DNA of 64,000 bases from assembly GCA_922989275.2 (NCBI GenBank), contig OV277867.1, positions 6,262,001-6,326,000 of the forward strand. Reading direction: 5' to 3'. Positions 35,001 to 45,547 of the stretch are shown in pieces. The notes below the pieces were generated by a model. That model saw only the letters and a program-made list of their open reading frames with translations. It made no database searches and had not been told where the DNA came from. How positions within the stretch are numbered: the stretch's first letter is position 1; every line of letters begins with the position of its first letter. Both the position numbers and the translations under genes were made by a program. This DNA comes from Gari tellinella. Its lineage: Eukaryota > Mollusca > Bivalvia > Cardiida > Psammobiidae.

Positions 35001-38000
35001 CAGTAGTGCAGAAGGTCCAAAAGGAGTTTTGAATATGGCCGCTGTTCTACATTAAGCTGTCTTGATTGGCTAAACCACTTTAAAACGGAAATCTCTCTAA
35101 ACTGAAAACCTCATTTAACAAGACATCTCCCAGAATCAAACTTTGCAGATGTTTCATTGCGCTTACTTGATATAGAGCAAACGCCACTGTCAGGATGACA
35201 CACCTGGTGCTCCGAACAGTCGCACGTATTTTGCTGAAAAGAACAGTTTAAATAGATATAGGATCTTACATGAGTGTTGATAATCATTCGAGTTATAAAA
35301 CGAGTCTTTTAGAAAACGATAAAACGAGGCTTGTCGAGTTTTTATCGTTTACGTAAAGACGAGTTTTATAAAGCCAATAAATTATGAACACTCATGTGAG
35401 ATTCTATTTGTAGCATAACCTAGTTTTTAACATGTCGGTATTCATTTAAGATTTCTATCTTCATTATATAAATCAATGGATGGAGTGTGAATTGACCGCC
35501 CAAATGATTACAAATGCAAAAAGTAGATCCAAATATAATTCCGATTTATTCAGAATAAGTCACGGGTGCAAACATTTCCTGGCACAAGATCGCCGACAGA
35601 AACGTCGTTTGACGTCTTATTAGTTATTATTATTATTATTATTATACCAGATTTATATAGCGCTCTTTTCACAGGGGTTGTGCGTTCAAAACATTTGACA
35701 ACGCGTAGGAATACACATTTTAGTATGACGACCTAATTTACATAGTTAAACTACTAAGTTGTTCTGTTGTCTGCTTTACTACCATCTTGATTTAGCTACC
35801 ATCGACATTCATTAGAGCATTCCGAATTTAGGGTCGTTTAGACGAATTCTACGGAATCTGTTATTCGTAATATAGTGATTTTGGATAAAGGGAATGGGTG
35901 CGGCGAGGGAAGAAAGAGTAACTGTTGTAGTATAAGAATGGTGTAGTAATTGACAACTTTAAAAATTACCTCATAAATACGCATTTTTACGCCTCTAGTT
36001 TATTTATAGATTGATGAAAATATTCCGATTTACACAATTATGAAAATGTGTCTGAAGAAATATTTTCATTGTTCTATCAGATTTTTGCGCATTCTGCTTT
36101 ACTTTCAACCTGTTTTAAGTAGTAACTTGTTTTAAACAACTAGAAACAAGCTATTGGGTAATGGGGTAAATAATAAGAGTTTTGATGTTGTGTGTCTTCT
36201 CCACTTGTGTTCAAAACTCGACCGTGCTCGTAAAAATACTACTATGAAATGCAATTTTAACATAGATCTTTGTCATAAATTATTATTTACGTGTTTCTTT
36301 GAGCACATGTACAAAACAGCAAGAACAGCATAAACCTGAGTTACCAGAACAAAGATCGAGAAACATAATATTTCACTACAAAACTAGAATCCAAAGAACA
36401 ATACTCGCGCGAAAAAAAGAATAAGAGCGAGTAAACACATACATAGAAGCAGAACTGAAAAATAATTTAAACCGGGGATAAAAACGAAATATCTAAAACG
36501 AGAGGAAATAATGCATACGTACGAGGGGCATTCAGACCAATTGATTGATAACTTTTTATTGGTCGCTCTGATTTAATCAATGTTGACCTTGTCTGAAAGA
36601 TCAACCTTTCAGCGAGACATTAATAGTAAATTTGCTTTTACAAATTTGAGAATTTCTGTTTTATTGGTATTTAGACAAAGACATGGTTTTATTAATAGAC
36701 TGAACACCCTCTTGAATACGCGAAGTAATAGCTTTGTATAAGAAGCATATAATTTTATTTCAGAGGACACTTATCAATTATCGTTAAGGGTGATTGAAAT
36801 AACTGTTTATTATTTAAAATATTCTATGAGTAATTTTGAATAATATTTAGTAATTTAGAAAAACGTTGAGTAGTTAATAAATAACAGCAATTTATTATAT
36901 ACGCATCGATGATTTCTCAGTTAGATAAATTTGATATCGTCACTGTTGATATCATCACTACGTGTAGTGATGATATCACTTTTTGTGACGTCACGTCTTA
37001 ATAAATTTAGTGACGTCGCGGTTATCAATTTTGGTGTCTTTTCTGTAAAATAGTCATTAAAATGTATAAAATAAATAGAATTATCAATTCCTTTCAATAG
37101 ATTTGAGAAATATATCACTCCTGTGGACTCGTTTTTTAACCAGATAACAACCCATTCTCGTGATATATTTTTCATATAAATTCAAAGAAATTGATTATCC
37201 TCTATATATTTAACCCAACTAGAAGACAATTTAACCACATAAACCCTCTACACAGTTCTAGACACCCAATTGGACTAACAGCTACTCTAAAAAATGCGTA
37301 AATTTTGGTTTTGGCAGTAATTTCATTTGTTCGACACTTGATTTTAGAAAGTATGTGAGGTAAAGGAAGACCCTTAATAATTCCATAAAAAAGTTATTTA
37401 TTCTTGTTATTATGGTTTCATTTATTCATCTTATTTTATATTAATAAGATATATAATTGATTTTGATTTACGAAATACTGTTTCGAGGATGTGACGTCAT
37501 ACATCTTAAATACGTGTTTTTGGTAACGTGGTCATTTTATTTAATGCTACTGTACTGTTCATATTATGAATAGTTCAGAGTTTGTTTTAAGATTGAATAA
37601 TGATAACAACACATTAATGTAAAAACAAAAGTTGCTACATGTTTAATATTCTCAAGTAAAACATCTAGCAGTAAAATGTAACAACTCCGTATATGGCATA
37701 TTGCCGATATTTTTTTTCACGAGTATTTGGCACATGGCATATTCCATGTGCAACATAAATCATTTATACTTATGGAACAATACTGTCCTTTTATCATTGA
37801 AAAACAGGTATAATTATAATACATCATATGTGTAAAATCCAACAAATCGGAATGAAATTATAGACACAGGGCTGCCATTTCTCCGGATTTTTCCTAAATC
37901 TTCGGATTTTTTTCTAGTACATGGTAGCTTAAAGCAGACTGAAAGTAAAGCAGAATACGCCTTAAGGCGCATTCTGCTTTACTGTCAGCCTGCTTTAAGT

Positions 38001-38937
38001 AGTCACGTGTCAACAAAACTAGAAACAGACGATGGGGTAAAGGTACGATTCGTAAAATCAAACTTGAAAAATGCAAATTTGGAAATCTTAGGATTTTTCA
38101 TGTCAACTTATGGCAGCCCTATAGACATTATTAACGTTAATGATATCCCTTCAAGTGCTACTATGACTCATTTTGTCGATAATCCGAAGGGTACTATACC
38201 TACAAGTAATAATAATGAAGGTGAAAATAAAATTATTCCATAATAATATCATATTTGCTTACGCTAGAGGAAGGTTGTATCTTTCAGAACAAATGCATTT
38301 TTGTTTACATCAAGTGTATATAAATGCGCTTACAGACGGTTAAGCAGAACTTTCTAAATCCGTAGATTACGGTGAAGAAGAGGTTGTTCTTTCCTGTTTG
38401 AAAGACACTGAATACAACTAAATATAAACTTGATGTGCTTTCTAAACTGTAGACAACTTGGTCTGCTTTTTTAACAATTAGGGGGAGCCTAAATGGACGC
38501 CATGATACCCGGCGATTGGTCTGGTGCTAAACTGATTGTTATGGGCATTCACTTGATTACTTTCGTTAGAAAGGAAAACAATATTATCCAGTGTATATAC
38601 ATTTAATTATAAAAGACTAAATAAGTATTCTTATATTTACATCCTTCATATCTCCCTTTGGGATATATATACAACTTCGGGTGTCATCTGTTTGAGGGTT
38701 TGCTTCACTGGAACTCAACAGTGCACATTTCAGCTGCAGTTTGAAATAGTGAACACCTGTACACCATGACCTTATCTCACACTGAGTTTTACACGTTTCT
38801 ATACTTTGTTGGTAGAAATTAATGCCGTAGATGTTCAAGAAGTCACAGTTTTTCTTGAATAAAAACTTAGCCGAAGAGGGAAGAGGCTGTTGCAAACACA
38901 CACTCATGAAGAACACAATATTATTATAGTTCCACAT
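25739..38937 (-). CDS. gene A: secreted PAN-CCP-CCP-EB-PAN protein
   Basis: Six exons on the minus strand (38937-38641, 35233-35167, 33181-33011, 29777-29589, 28101-27970, 26001-25739) join into 372 residues plus stop with all phases consistent. Order: signal peptide and PAN/Apple-like domain (1-99), a short Cys-rich segment (100-121), two sushi/CCP modules (~122-178, ~179-241), an EB-type Cys-rich module (~242-285) and a second PAN-like domain (~286-372). There is no transmembrane segment or GPI-type tail, so it is probably secreted. Known of the families: PAN domains bind proteins or carbohydrates, and CCP modules are common in complement and adhesion proteins. A role in recognition or immunity is inference. 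Gene B (61541-45285) is a tandem paralogue in the same orientation. Introns are full of MITEs, including one touching a splice donor. Confidence 0.82.
26043..26290 (-). repeat. CAGTGGAGAA MITE, decayed
   Basis: The core hairpin (GACGCCGGGTAACCCGGTGT) and weak subterminal blocks remain; the TIRs are eroded. About 40 bases upstream of the acceptor of gene A's last exon. Confidence 0.65.
26985..27320. repeat. ~330-bp repeat, inverted relative to 35265-35600
   Basis: Shares ATCTACTTTTTGCAT, ACGACAAACAACATTTCTGT-type sequence and the terminal CATGAGTGTTCATAAT...ATAAAACG foldback with the complement of 35265-35600. Both copies are in gene A introns. Confidence 0.7.
27385..27635 (+). mobile_element. 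CAGTGGAGAA MITE, copy
   Basis: AACAGTGGAGAAGACC to GTCTTCTCCACTGTA; older, with many differences in the subterminal blocks. Confidence 0.83.
27715..27964 (+). mobile_element. CAGTGGAGAA MITE abutting a gene A splice donor
   Basis: TACATTAGAGAAAACG to TTTTCTCCACTGTA. Its right end (TGTA) runs into the intron start of the gene A EB exon, whose donor GTAAAT occupies 27969-27964. The MITE thus begins at intron position +5/+6 and supplies the bases after it. Confidence 0.88.
27970..28101 (-). CDS. gene A exon 5: EB-type Cys-rich module
   Basis: Acceptor TTTTTTCCACAG, donor AATG|GTAAAT; 132 bases, phase 1-1. Reads PPTLGTDCRESIQCRETESL then CIEGKCFCSPLYRYDSTLKN and CV. It matches the gene B EB exon but is six residues shorter between C and CFCSP. 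A CAGTGGAGAA MITE adjoins the donor. Confidence 0.8.
28313..28562 (-). mobile_element. CAGTGGAGAA MITE, inverted copy
   Basis: TACAGTGGGGAAAACG to TTTTCTCCACTGTG, complete core. In the gene A intron between CCP2 and EB. Confidence 0.88.
28640..28880. other. gene A intron sequence, nothing recognised
   Basis: Between two MITEs. AT-rich, no exon with matching phase and no repeat seen. Confidence 0.5.
28881..29111 (+). mobile_element. CAGTGGAGAA MITE, copy
   Basis: TACAGTGGAGAAAACG to CATTCTCCACTGTA; a ~20-base deletion before the core. Third copy within 1.4 kb of this intron. Confidence 0.88.
29589..29777 (-). CDS. gene A exon 4: CCP/sushi module 2
   Basis: Acceptor TTTGCATTTACAG, donor GAAC|GTTAGTG; 189 bases, phase 1-1. 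Reads HCEEPATKDNAVLERGSTRH, FYQCLAGYGVNG, AICSYGTW, PACTE. Closest to the HCEEP/NCDEP type CCPs of gene B. Confidence 0.82.
29823..30073 (+). mobile_element. TTAA-flanked MITE (CCTCCC family), copy
   Basis: Begins TTAACCCTTTCCTCCCTG and ends AAGCGTTAA. Core hairpin with GGGCTCCTTAAGGAGCCC at its tip. Lies in the gene A intron upstream of CCP2, about 50 bases from its acceptor. Confidence 0.85.
30440..30925 (+). pseudogene. LINE reverse-transcriptase 3' remnant
   Basis: A frame beginning LMYKVVEGLVPALPTQ-like at 30523 runs to a stop at 30828 and ends SFFVDTMMQWNKQPDSRVHA, DSVEAFKTVLRDHRQ. This is the RLxxMYK...YRHSFFPxTIxxWNxLP...SxExFKxxL pattern typical of the C-terminal tail of animal LINE polymerases. 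Upstream (30450-30520) ERLELETLEDRRR-like coding sits in another frame, so it is shifted. The 3' tail ends with short ATTCAGATAAGATTCAGATT repeats. A dead-on-arrival insertion in a gene A intron, antisense to it. Confidence 0.72.
31147..31880. mobile_element. ~730-bp element with terminal inverted repeats, no coding capacity
   Basis: CAACGGGAATCGAACAA on the left matches TTGTTCGATTCCCGTTG on the right. Inner arm blocks AATCGACTAGATCGCTGAAA and TTTCAGTGATCTAGTCGATT also pair. The interior is AT-rich with no transposase. A GTTGTT microsatellite (31871-31909) follows the right end. Confidence 0.72.
33011..33181 (-). CDS. gene A exon 3: CCP/sushi module 1
   Basis: Acceptor TTCTTTTCAG, donor TTGG|GTAAAG; 171 bases, phase 1-1. 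Reads CPVYNFSYNAKVLGNMNQVG, VKCDDRYEEIAG, YCQYDGTW, LTCNL: four Cys and a Trp in sushi spacing. Gene B CCP1 is also 171 bases and shares LGNM..VGSR. Confidence 0.82.
33224..33624 (+). repeat. AATAAATACGAAAGACTC repeat, longest copy
   Basis: Begins AATAAATACGAAAGACTC and runs through CA-rich sequence (33285-33325), GGAGCCCGCCTTGGTACGGT, TAATTAATTATTAAC and GGGGGGTTAAACCTGGG, to AGTAAATACATGTAAAACAT. An internal inverted pair is GTGAATATAGGAG / CTCCTATATTCAC. Other copies: 48990-49325 (internal deletion) and 62222-62485 (inverted, truncated). Class unknown. 43 bases upstream of gene A exon 3. Confidence 0.75.
35167..35233 (-). CDS. gene A exon 2: short Cys-rich segment
   Basis: Acceptor TTCTTTTCAG, donor TCAA|GTAAGC. 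The 67 bases read QNTCDCSEHQVCHPDSGVCS then IS, phase 0 to 1. Four cysteines in ~16 residues; an EGF- or EB-like fragment. Gene B has a shorter equivalent at 56980-57028. Confidence 0.75.
35265..35600. repeat. ~330-bp repeat with terminal foldback (inverted partner)
   Basis: 35265-35405 folds back on itself (TCTTACATGAGTGTTGATAA and complement; inner AAAACGATAAAACGAGGC). The rest matches the complement of 26985-27240. It begins ~30 bases upstream of the gene A exon 2 acceptor. Confidence 0.7.
35617..35647 (+). repeat. ATT microsatellite before a TTTATATAGCGCT repeat
   Basis: ATTATT units followed by ATACCAGATTTATATAGCGC. This combination is common in invertebrate interspersed repeats (recollection). 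35650-37860 otherwise holds AT-rich intron of gene A, a half type-2 MITE at 36080-36170 and no exon that I can support. Confidence 0.55.
37867..38121. mobile_element. CAGGGCTGCCAT MITE (hAT-like), copy 3
   Basis: Ends CAGGGCTGCCAT and ATGGCAGCCCT(A); target duplication TAGACA at 37861-37866 and 38122-38127. Opposite orientation to copies 1 and 2. It lies in intron 1 of gene A. Confidence 0.85.
38641..38937 (-). CDS. gene A exon 1: signal peptide and PAN/Apple-like domain
   Basis: Starts ATG at 38937-38935: MWNYNNIVFFMSVCLQQPLP, a hydrophobic signal peptide with likely cleavage near SSA. A PAN-like pattern follows: NCDFLN, FYQQSIETCKTQCEIRSWC, and KCALL. Donor GAT|GTAAAT; 99 codons, exits phase 0. 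It aligns with gene B exon 1 (GCDVSN, FYRRSIQSCKSRCASKAWC, KCSLL). Confidence 0.82.
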
Positions 38938-40527
38938 TTCAATGTTAATGACGAATGCGGTATTTAATGTGTAACAATATATCTCAATCCCGATTGCTAC
39001 CGTCTAACATAAAACTCTAAAATTATTATATTTTATGCTTTTGTATATTCCAGCGCCTAAACAAATAATCCACAGTATAAACAGGGCTGAGAATGCTCCA
39101 CAAAAATAGTGTATATATCCCAGTAGAGGATAGTTTACGACGCATTTAGCTTTACATTCAACCTGCTTAAAGTGGTAAACTTGACACAAACTATAGGGTA
39201 AATTGTTAAAGTAAACATCACGCAAGTTCTCATCAATAAAATGTAGACATTGGCCGTGTTTTTAAAATGATAAAGAATGTTTTAATCTTAGAATCATTCA
39301 GGTTGGCGCCTGATCAGACGCCGAGTCCTTGATGTCTGATCTGGCTCCAAACTGTTTGCACAAAATGAAACACAGTTGCGTTATTTATGAAAGAGAAGAC
39401 GGTGTGAGAATATTTTATCAGACATTAAAACACGTGGTTAACCAAACAAAAATGTAACTCCAATTATCTACAGCCTCAACGATACTTGGTGTATTTTGTT
39501 TAAATTGTTCTCAGCAAGGCGGTAGGACGCCGATTAGTCCAAACAAGAAATGTAATATTATTTTTGCAAACACACGAATAGGATTACAAATTAATGTAAA
39601 TTGTGCTATCGGCTGGACAGTAGAACGATAAGGCAGATACAATTAAATATAAAAAGTGTTCGATATTATTTTACTAATTAGCCTATGCAATGATCAGCCG
39701 GTTTCGTCGACCTAATTATGTTTTTTAAGCATTTCAGTTTTTAAGAGTTTAATTACTTTTCTTTCTCTTTTTTTAAATTTACAATCTTGTGTATGCAAAC
39801 CAGTTTTGAACTTGATGGGACGCGGTTATTTTGTCCCTACTGTCTACAAGAGTTATTTCAATACCCAAAAGCGTGTTTAAGGATGCCATTTGATACATAC
39901 ACCCGAACTCCTATACACGTAACTTGAACTTGCTTCAGTCCACTTATTCGTATTTCAAATTTAAAACGTGGATAAGCCATGTGTTAATTTTGAAATACGA
40001 GTATGACCAACATTTGTATAACTTCTATCATTAAAAAAAATGTTATTTCGACCTTATCGTTTGCTCCGCATAAGCGCCAGAGGACTTTTACCCTTTCCTT
40101 TCCAAAAACGCTAAATTTATATATCCATTCATGCTGTTAATACAAGTGACAGCTTAAAACAAGAAGAAATTAAAGCAAAAAGCTTCTACAGGAGCCTTAC
40201 AAAATATATTTGTACAGGAAAACTTCTATATAACGACCACTTAATCGAGAGCTAATTGATTGCATAAAAGACAGATGACAGCTTCAAACAGGGTGAGAGT
40301 AAATCAGAGAACCCCAATAGGAGCTAACTATTTTACTGCCACCTTGATTTAAGCAGTCACTTGTCGACACAGCTAATATTTAACACAATTTAGTGTTTTT
40401 TATAGAGTTATCTCATTGTACATTTTGTCTACACTTTGGACTATGATGAAAAGTGGTAAGCGAGTTCGGGTAATGGATGTTCTACTGTATGTGTTTACTG
40501 ACCTATTAATTAAAGGTTATACGTTTT
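38938..40527. other. region upstream of gene A, no gene seen
   Basis: It would hold the gene A promoter, but I see no certain TATA box or initiator. A decayed MITE (39250-39370, with GGCGCCTGATCAGACGCCGA) is the only repeat. Short open frames here have no domain signal. Confidence 0.5.
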
Positions 40528-40733
40528 TACAGTAGAACCTCTCTATTACGACCACAACATTGTGCTTAATAATGTATTAAAGGCAGTTGACTGCTTAAAG
40601 TAAGGTAACAGTGAAACAGAAAGCTCCTTTAGGAGCTTTCTGTTTTACTGTCACCGTGCTTTAAGCTGTCACCTGTCTTTATACGATCTATTAGCCTTCG
40701 TTTTATCGGTCGTAATAGAGAGGTTCTACTGTA
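40528..40733. mobile_element. pogo/Tigger-like MITE with type-2 core
   Basis: TACAGTAGAACCTCTCTATT and AATAGAGAGGTTCTACTGTA form ~27-base TIRs with TA at each end. CAGTAGAACCTC is typical of pogo/Tigger termini. The centre is a TTAAAG...AAACAGAAAGCTCC hairpin like that of the TTAA and CAGGG families. 40734-41637 has no feature I can support. Confidence 0.82.
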
Positions 40734-41637
40734 TATCAGAATAATTGGCTTGGTCTAATTTAATCTTAATGAAACGTTAAACTTTTATCAATAACAAACT
40801 AGTTTGAAGTAATGATTTGACTTCATTCTTAGCCTGCTCGCGGGGAAACCATGATAACATATACAAGCAGTTAGAATATTGACGAAATATCGCGTCATGT
40901 GATGTCTCATCAACTGTTTGATACTTTGGTCCTTTATTAAAAATAAAACTTGAAAGTTCTATATTTAGAACAGTAGTAAATGGCATTTCATGCAGACGAA
41001 AACATTACCAAACTTGATAAGAGTTAAATTATGTTCATACAATCATCTCAACTATCATGGTTTAAATTCCAAATATTTAAGTCTTGTAATTAGAACAGAA
41101 TTTAGAATGAATACCAAAATACTGATTTAAAACACAATAAGTCACGAAGTTGTTACCGATGTCCGAGAAATTCAGCCGGAGGTTACGTGGTGACTGAAGA
41201 TGCCCTCACGAATGGCCCGATGATTAAACGAGCAGGTCCGAATTTGAACATTTTGTTTATCGTGTGTCCATCTGTTGTCAACTTCGGGATAGTGTGACGC
41301 GGGCATTTAGCAGCAGCACAACTTGGTTTAAAAGCTTGTAAAACGTTTTCCTACTTAAAAGTCATGTAAGGTTTTGTTTAGACGGGAAACAAATGTAGTA
41401 ATTATTATTCAAAACATATTGAAACATAATTATTGGATGGCTAAACTTTGTTGGAGACGTGTCATTTCCAGAAAGCATAAAAATGTTAAGACAAAACCTT
41501 TTTAAATTATTCGGTAATACCTCAAATATATAGCCGGGCGCAACAATTCGAAGTCGTATAAATCGAAGTTACCAGTATTTGAAAATTAAAACATGGCTTG
41601 GCCAAGTTTAAACTGTTTGCAATAAGGGTATGTCAAC

Positions 41638-41890
41638 TTAGCCCTTTCCCTTATAGAAGCGACTTTTAGCACATTCATTTTATTCATCCGCTGAGGAAAA
41701 TAGTTCCAAATTATACCGTAATGAATATGTGTCATATTTAAAACTTTCCTTATTCTAGCAGTTAATAGCTTAAAGCAGACTGGAAGTAAAGCAGAATGCG
41801 CCTTCGGGCGCATTCTGCTTTACTTTCAACCTGCTTTAAGTAGTCACATATCTTCAATACTAGAAACAATGCTATCAGGTAAAGGGTTAA
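41638..41890 (-). mobile_element. TTAA-flanked MITE with type-2 core, copy
   Basis: TTAGCCCTTTCCC start, GGTAAAGGGTTAA end, with a core hairpin (GAATGCGCCTTCGGGCGCAT at the tip). Intergenic between genes A and B. Confidence 0.8.
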
Positions 41891-42206
41891 GAGCTTAGGA
41901 AGTATCGAATTCGACTGTTCGAGCGTAAATACATAATACAAAATAATTGATGAGTTGGAATTGGCATGGCGGTATAGAAAGCAAGGCAATTTTATAATCT
42001 AAACTTTAATTTTTAAATTAACACATGTATACGTATTGTCACCTCTAACATATTTTAACAACCATGGGGAAAACGTTATCAAAAACTTGTTCCAAATATT
42101 TTGCAATCGTTTACAAATTATCAATATTGCTTAATGTGTGTGTACTTAGTCTTCCCATCAGAATATCGAATTATCATTCTAACATGACACGCGTTATGGT
42201 CACTAT

Positions 42207-42735
42207 AAAAATAGAACAAGCTCATCGTGGTTTTACAACGCTCTTCTCTACCCTGCTCACCCCGCGGTTATATGGCATGACGTGCCCTCATGCATTCATA
42301 CGTTATCTTTTTGAAATTTCTTACGTTATTCATATAGCCCGTAAGGACCATATACTTTTAACCAGTCATGTTACTGTAATTTTCCCATTCTTCTGTCTTG
42401 TTTGATTAAATGTTTGTTCTATGCCAGAGTGTGGATCGGTAAATGTAAATTTGCTGTTGGGTGTTAGATTCTTGTAATGCCGCGGGAAAAGTTATTCGGT
42501 CGAAAAACTGCATCCGCTGAGGAAATAAGTATGGAACATTTGATTCCCTTTTAATGGATTTCTTTAAATTTGGTCATTTAAGAATCGAAATAATCTATGT
42601 TCTACCGTTGTAGTGCGCAGGAATTGACCACACAGGCCTTCGGCCTTCGTGGTCAATTCCTGCGCACCACAACTCCCAACCGTTGTAAAATACCGTGTCA
42701 CAACGGTAGAACATAGATTATTTCTTAAGTATTGC
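42207..42735 (+). repeat. interspersed repeat with terminal foldback, copy 2
   Basis: Same family as 8726-9230. Its right part (42574-42735) is a long foldback: ATAATCTATGTTCTACCGTT at the outside and GTGCGCAGGAATTGACCAC... inside, both with near-perfect complements around AGGCCTTCGGCCTT. Confidence 0.75.
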
Positions 42736-42748
42736 TTAATGTGAGTGT

Positions 42749-42993
42749 ACACGTTTTTTCCTCCCTGAAACTTCAAATGGACAATTACAGCTTCCTTTTA
42801 AGTCTAGTTCATTTCTGACTTTTAAGGGTTGTTTTGGTCAATGTTTGGCATTATGGCAAACAGTGAAGACCCTGATCAGAGGGCTCCTTTAGGATCCCTC
42901 TGAGCTGGGTCTTTACTGTTTGCATAGGACAGGGGTACTATTCACATGTTTACTGTTTGCAAAGGACGCGGGACTAGGGTTCAAAGGTTAACC
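42749..42993 (+). mobile_element. TTAA-flanked MITE (CCTCCC family), diverged copy
   Basis: TTTTTTCCTCCCTGAAACTT start, core hairpin with GATCAGAGGGCTCC, and end GGTTCAAAGGTTAA. The left TTAA is lost. Confidence 0.75.
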
Positions 42994-44264
42994 TTCTGCA
43001 CGCTATGTAATTCTCGTTTGCAAAATCTAAATCACTTAAATGACGCAAAGGTTTTCTTGCGGGATAGTTTTTCAGAATGTCAAATAGTTTGGATCCAGAT
43101 GAGACAGTGTGTGCTTGGCGTATCCTTTAGATCAGAACCTTTTTCAACTTATCACAGACTCGCATCGCCTACAGCGTGCAGAAAGTAAAAGTGGCATGAC
43201 CTTTACGCCTAATTGCCTGGACTATATTCCATTTTAACCCATTCCCCCATAAATGCTCATTCTTACGTCTCTAATTTATTCCTCCACTAAAATAATTGTT
43301 TCAAATATACAGTCATGAATATGCAAAATACGAAATATGTTCTATAGCCTAGCAGTGGGTAGCTAAAATCAGACTGAAAGTATAGCAGAATGTGCCATAA
43401 TGATCAAAATTGCAGGGAATCTAAGGTCTGTTCGTCTTATGAAACTCGCTGATTACCTACTAGTTGTTTGTAACAATGTTCCCTCTCTAAAACAACAGCG
43501 AATGGGAGGCACATAAAATTATGTGTGTGTTATTCGGAGGGAGCCTTTTAAAGGGAGGGAAAGTTGATATCCTTAGTGTGCATTTGGAATTATTTTAAAC
43601 CATGTCAGACGCCGCATCCGAGATCAAACTATTTGTCACTCGTCTTTATGTTTCTGCTGTGAAAAAAGACCAATGCGTAACTCTGAGAAAAGAAACTGCA
43701 AACAGCCGTTTTAACCCTTTACCCATAACCTGTTTTAGTTTTGAAAAAGGGTGACTACTTAAAGCAGGTTGAAAGTAAAGCAGAATACGCCTTAAGGTGC
43801 ATACTGCTTTTCTTTCAGCCTGCTTTAAGCTATTATCTGCTAGAAACAAAATTTAAAGCAGTGTTGATATGTATATTCATACTTCATGAACGCTATTATA
43901 TGGCACTCAGTACCATGTGCTTCTTAAGCTAATTATTAAACATATTTTAAGCAGAAATACATGAAACAATCATCTGTCACTTATCTTATATCAATCAAAC
44001 TAACACACTATATATTAAGGCCTTTAAAAAAGTCATGTACATATAGGTTTCGACAAAACACTGATTTTCTTAAGTATCAGGAACAGAATTACCTCCCTTA
44101 AATAAACCGTAAATTTCGGTGATAAGATGAAAATATTCTGCCTGTCAGACAGTTTCAATGGATTCAGCACTCTTCAATTATGCTAAAAACAGTGTCTGCC
44201 AAATTTTAACAAAAAATGCCAAGTACTTTTTAACCGAAGACTTTATCAAGAAATAGCTCCAGTC

Positions 44265-44358
44265 TAATGGGGTAAAGGTACGATTCGTAAATTCGCACTT
44301 GAAAAATGCAAATTTGGAAATCTTAGGATTTTTCATGTTAACTTATGGCAGCCCTGCT
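44265..44358. repeat. CAGGGCTGCCAT MITE fragment
   Basis: Matches one arm of the family (GGTACGATTCGTAAATTCGC onward to TTATGGCAGCCCTG) but lacks the core and the other end. A second fragment with core and right end is at 46890-47029, in the gene B intron next to the EB exon. Confidence 0.65.
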
Positions 44359-45284
44359 GTTGTAGGCGGTGACTTCAAATGAGTTTGTATCAAAGTAGCA
44401 GCTTTTCAGGTTTGCCATCCTTCAGTGTGTCCTTGTACCTAAAAATGTCGTCCTTGGTCATAGTGTCCTTCCTTCAGTTGATCGTACAGTAACATCTTTG
44501 GAATTCTGCTGCCTTCCAACATGGCCTGTTTCCAACCATCAAAACAACAACAGCAACAAAATATTTCTGCATTTCTTTGGTTTTGCTTTAAATAAACATC
44601 TACAGAAGAGATGTTATTTTACTATGCCAATGTTTACCTTTGCTTTTTAGAGGTACCCCTGTACTTAAATTTGTGTAGATGGCCTAAATTATCATACCAA
44701 ACCAGACCTGACAGGTGATTTATTATGTTGATATCACAACCAAGTATTCTGTCCCCTGTTTATCAAGACCCACAGAACCGTGTGTCTCACTAACGTTTAT
44801 ATAAAAAGTTCATAGGTGACTAGACGTTTGGGTGTTAGTATTAAATGCTGGCTGCCTTTATTTCTCAAAGTTAAACTGTAGGTAAATTGACTTAAGTAAG
44901 ATCCTAATTAATTGCAAACAGTCTGGATCCTGACCCTTATGGGTAAAATACTATTCAACAGATTCGGAAGTATAAATAGCTAATATAATTACATGATGCT
45001 CCTTGTATTAAGCTCTCGGTATGAGATCGACTGCTATGTGTTGATAAACTGCCAGTGTAGCTATAATTAGAAACACTGTTGTTTAAATGATAGGTAAAAT
45101 TTGAGAGAGTATACTTCAAGCTCCGCCCTTACTCCTCGCTGCCCCCTTAGCGATTGTTAGGGGTTGAATCACCTTTCCGGTATACAGAGTTGCGAAATCT
45201 CGATTGGTGTTATTTTTTAACCATTGTTTGCATTGCGTTTGCGTTCCTTTTCAGTAACAATATTAATGACCATGTACGTCCTAT

Positions 45285-45547
45285 TTAGACACATTTCCGG
45301 GAATACAGTGTAGCAGCATTTCCACCAGTTTGAAGTGCGGACAAGTGCGCATCAGTGATCATTTCGTGACTCACGACCGCAACACTACATCCTCCATTAC
45401 CATAGATCTCGTACGACATACACTCTTGGTTTCCGAGACATGTCTGCTTACAGTTATGGCCCAAAATAGCAGAGTATAACTGGAGGTTGTAGTAACGGAT
45501 CCGAGTATAGAAATACGTGTTGAACGTGTCAGTAATCGTTGTGCATA
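45285..45547 (-). CDS. gene B exon 10: C-terminal PAN-like domain and stop
   Basis: Acceptor TACTCTTTCCAG. Reads CTTITDTFNTYFYTRIRYYN, HNCKQTCLGNQECMSYEIYG, GCSVAVVSHEMITDAH, LYSRKCV-stop; 263 bases, as in gene A. No clear poly(A) signal seen. Confidence 0.83.

Noticed and set aside
38007..38243. 78-codon frame in gene A intron 1
   Set aside because: Its first half is the right arm of the CAGGGCTGCCAT MITE and it runs on into AT-rich intron; no domain.
42064..42405. 113-codon open frame near 42 kb
   Set aside because: It overlaps a repeat also present at 8726-9230, where no such frame is open; no domain or splice partner.
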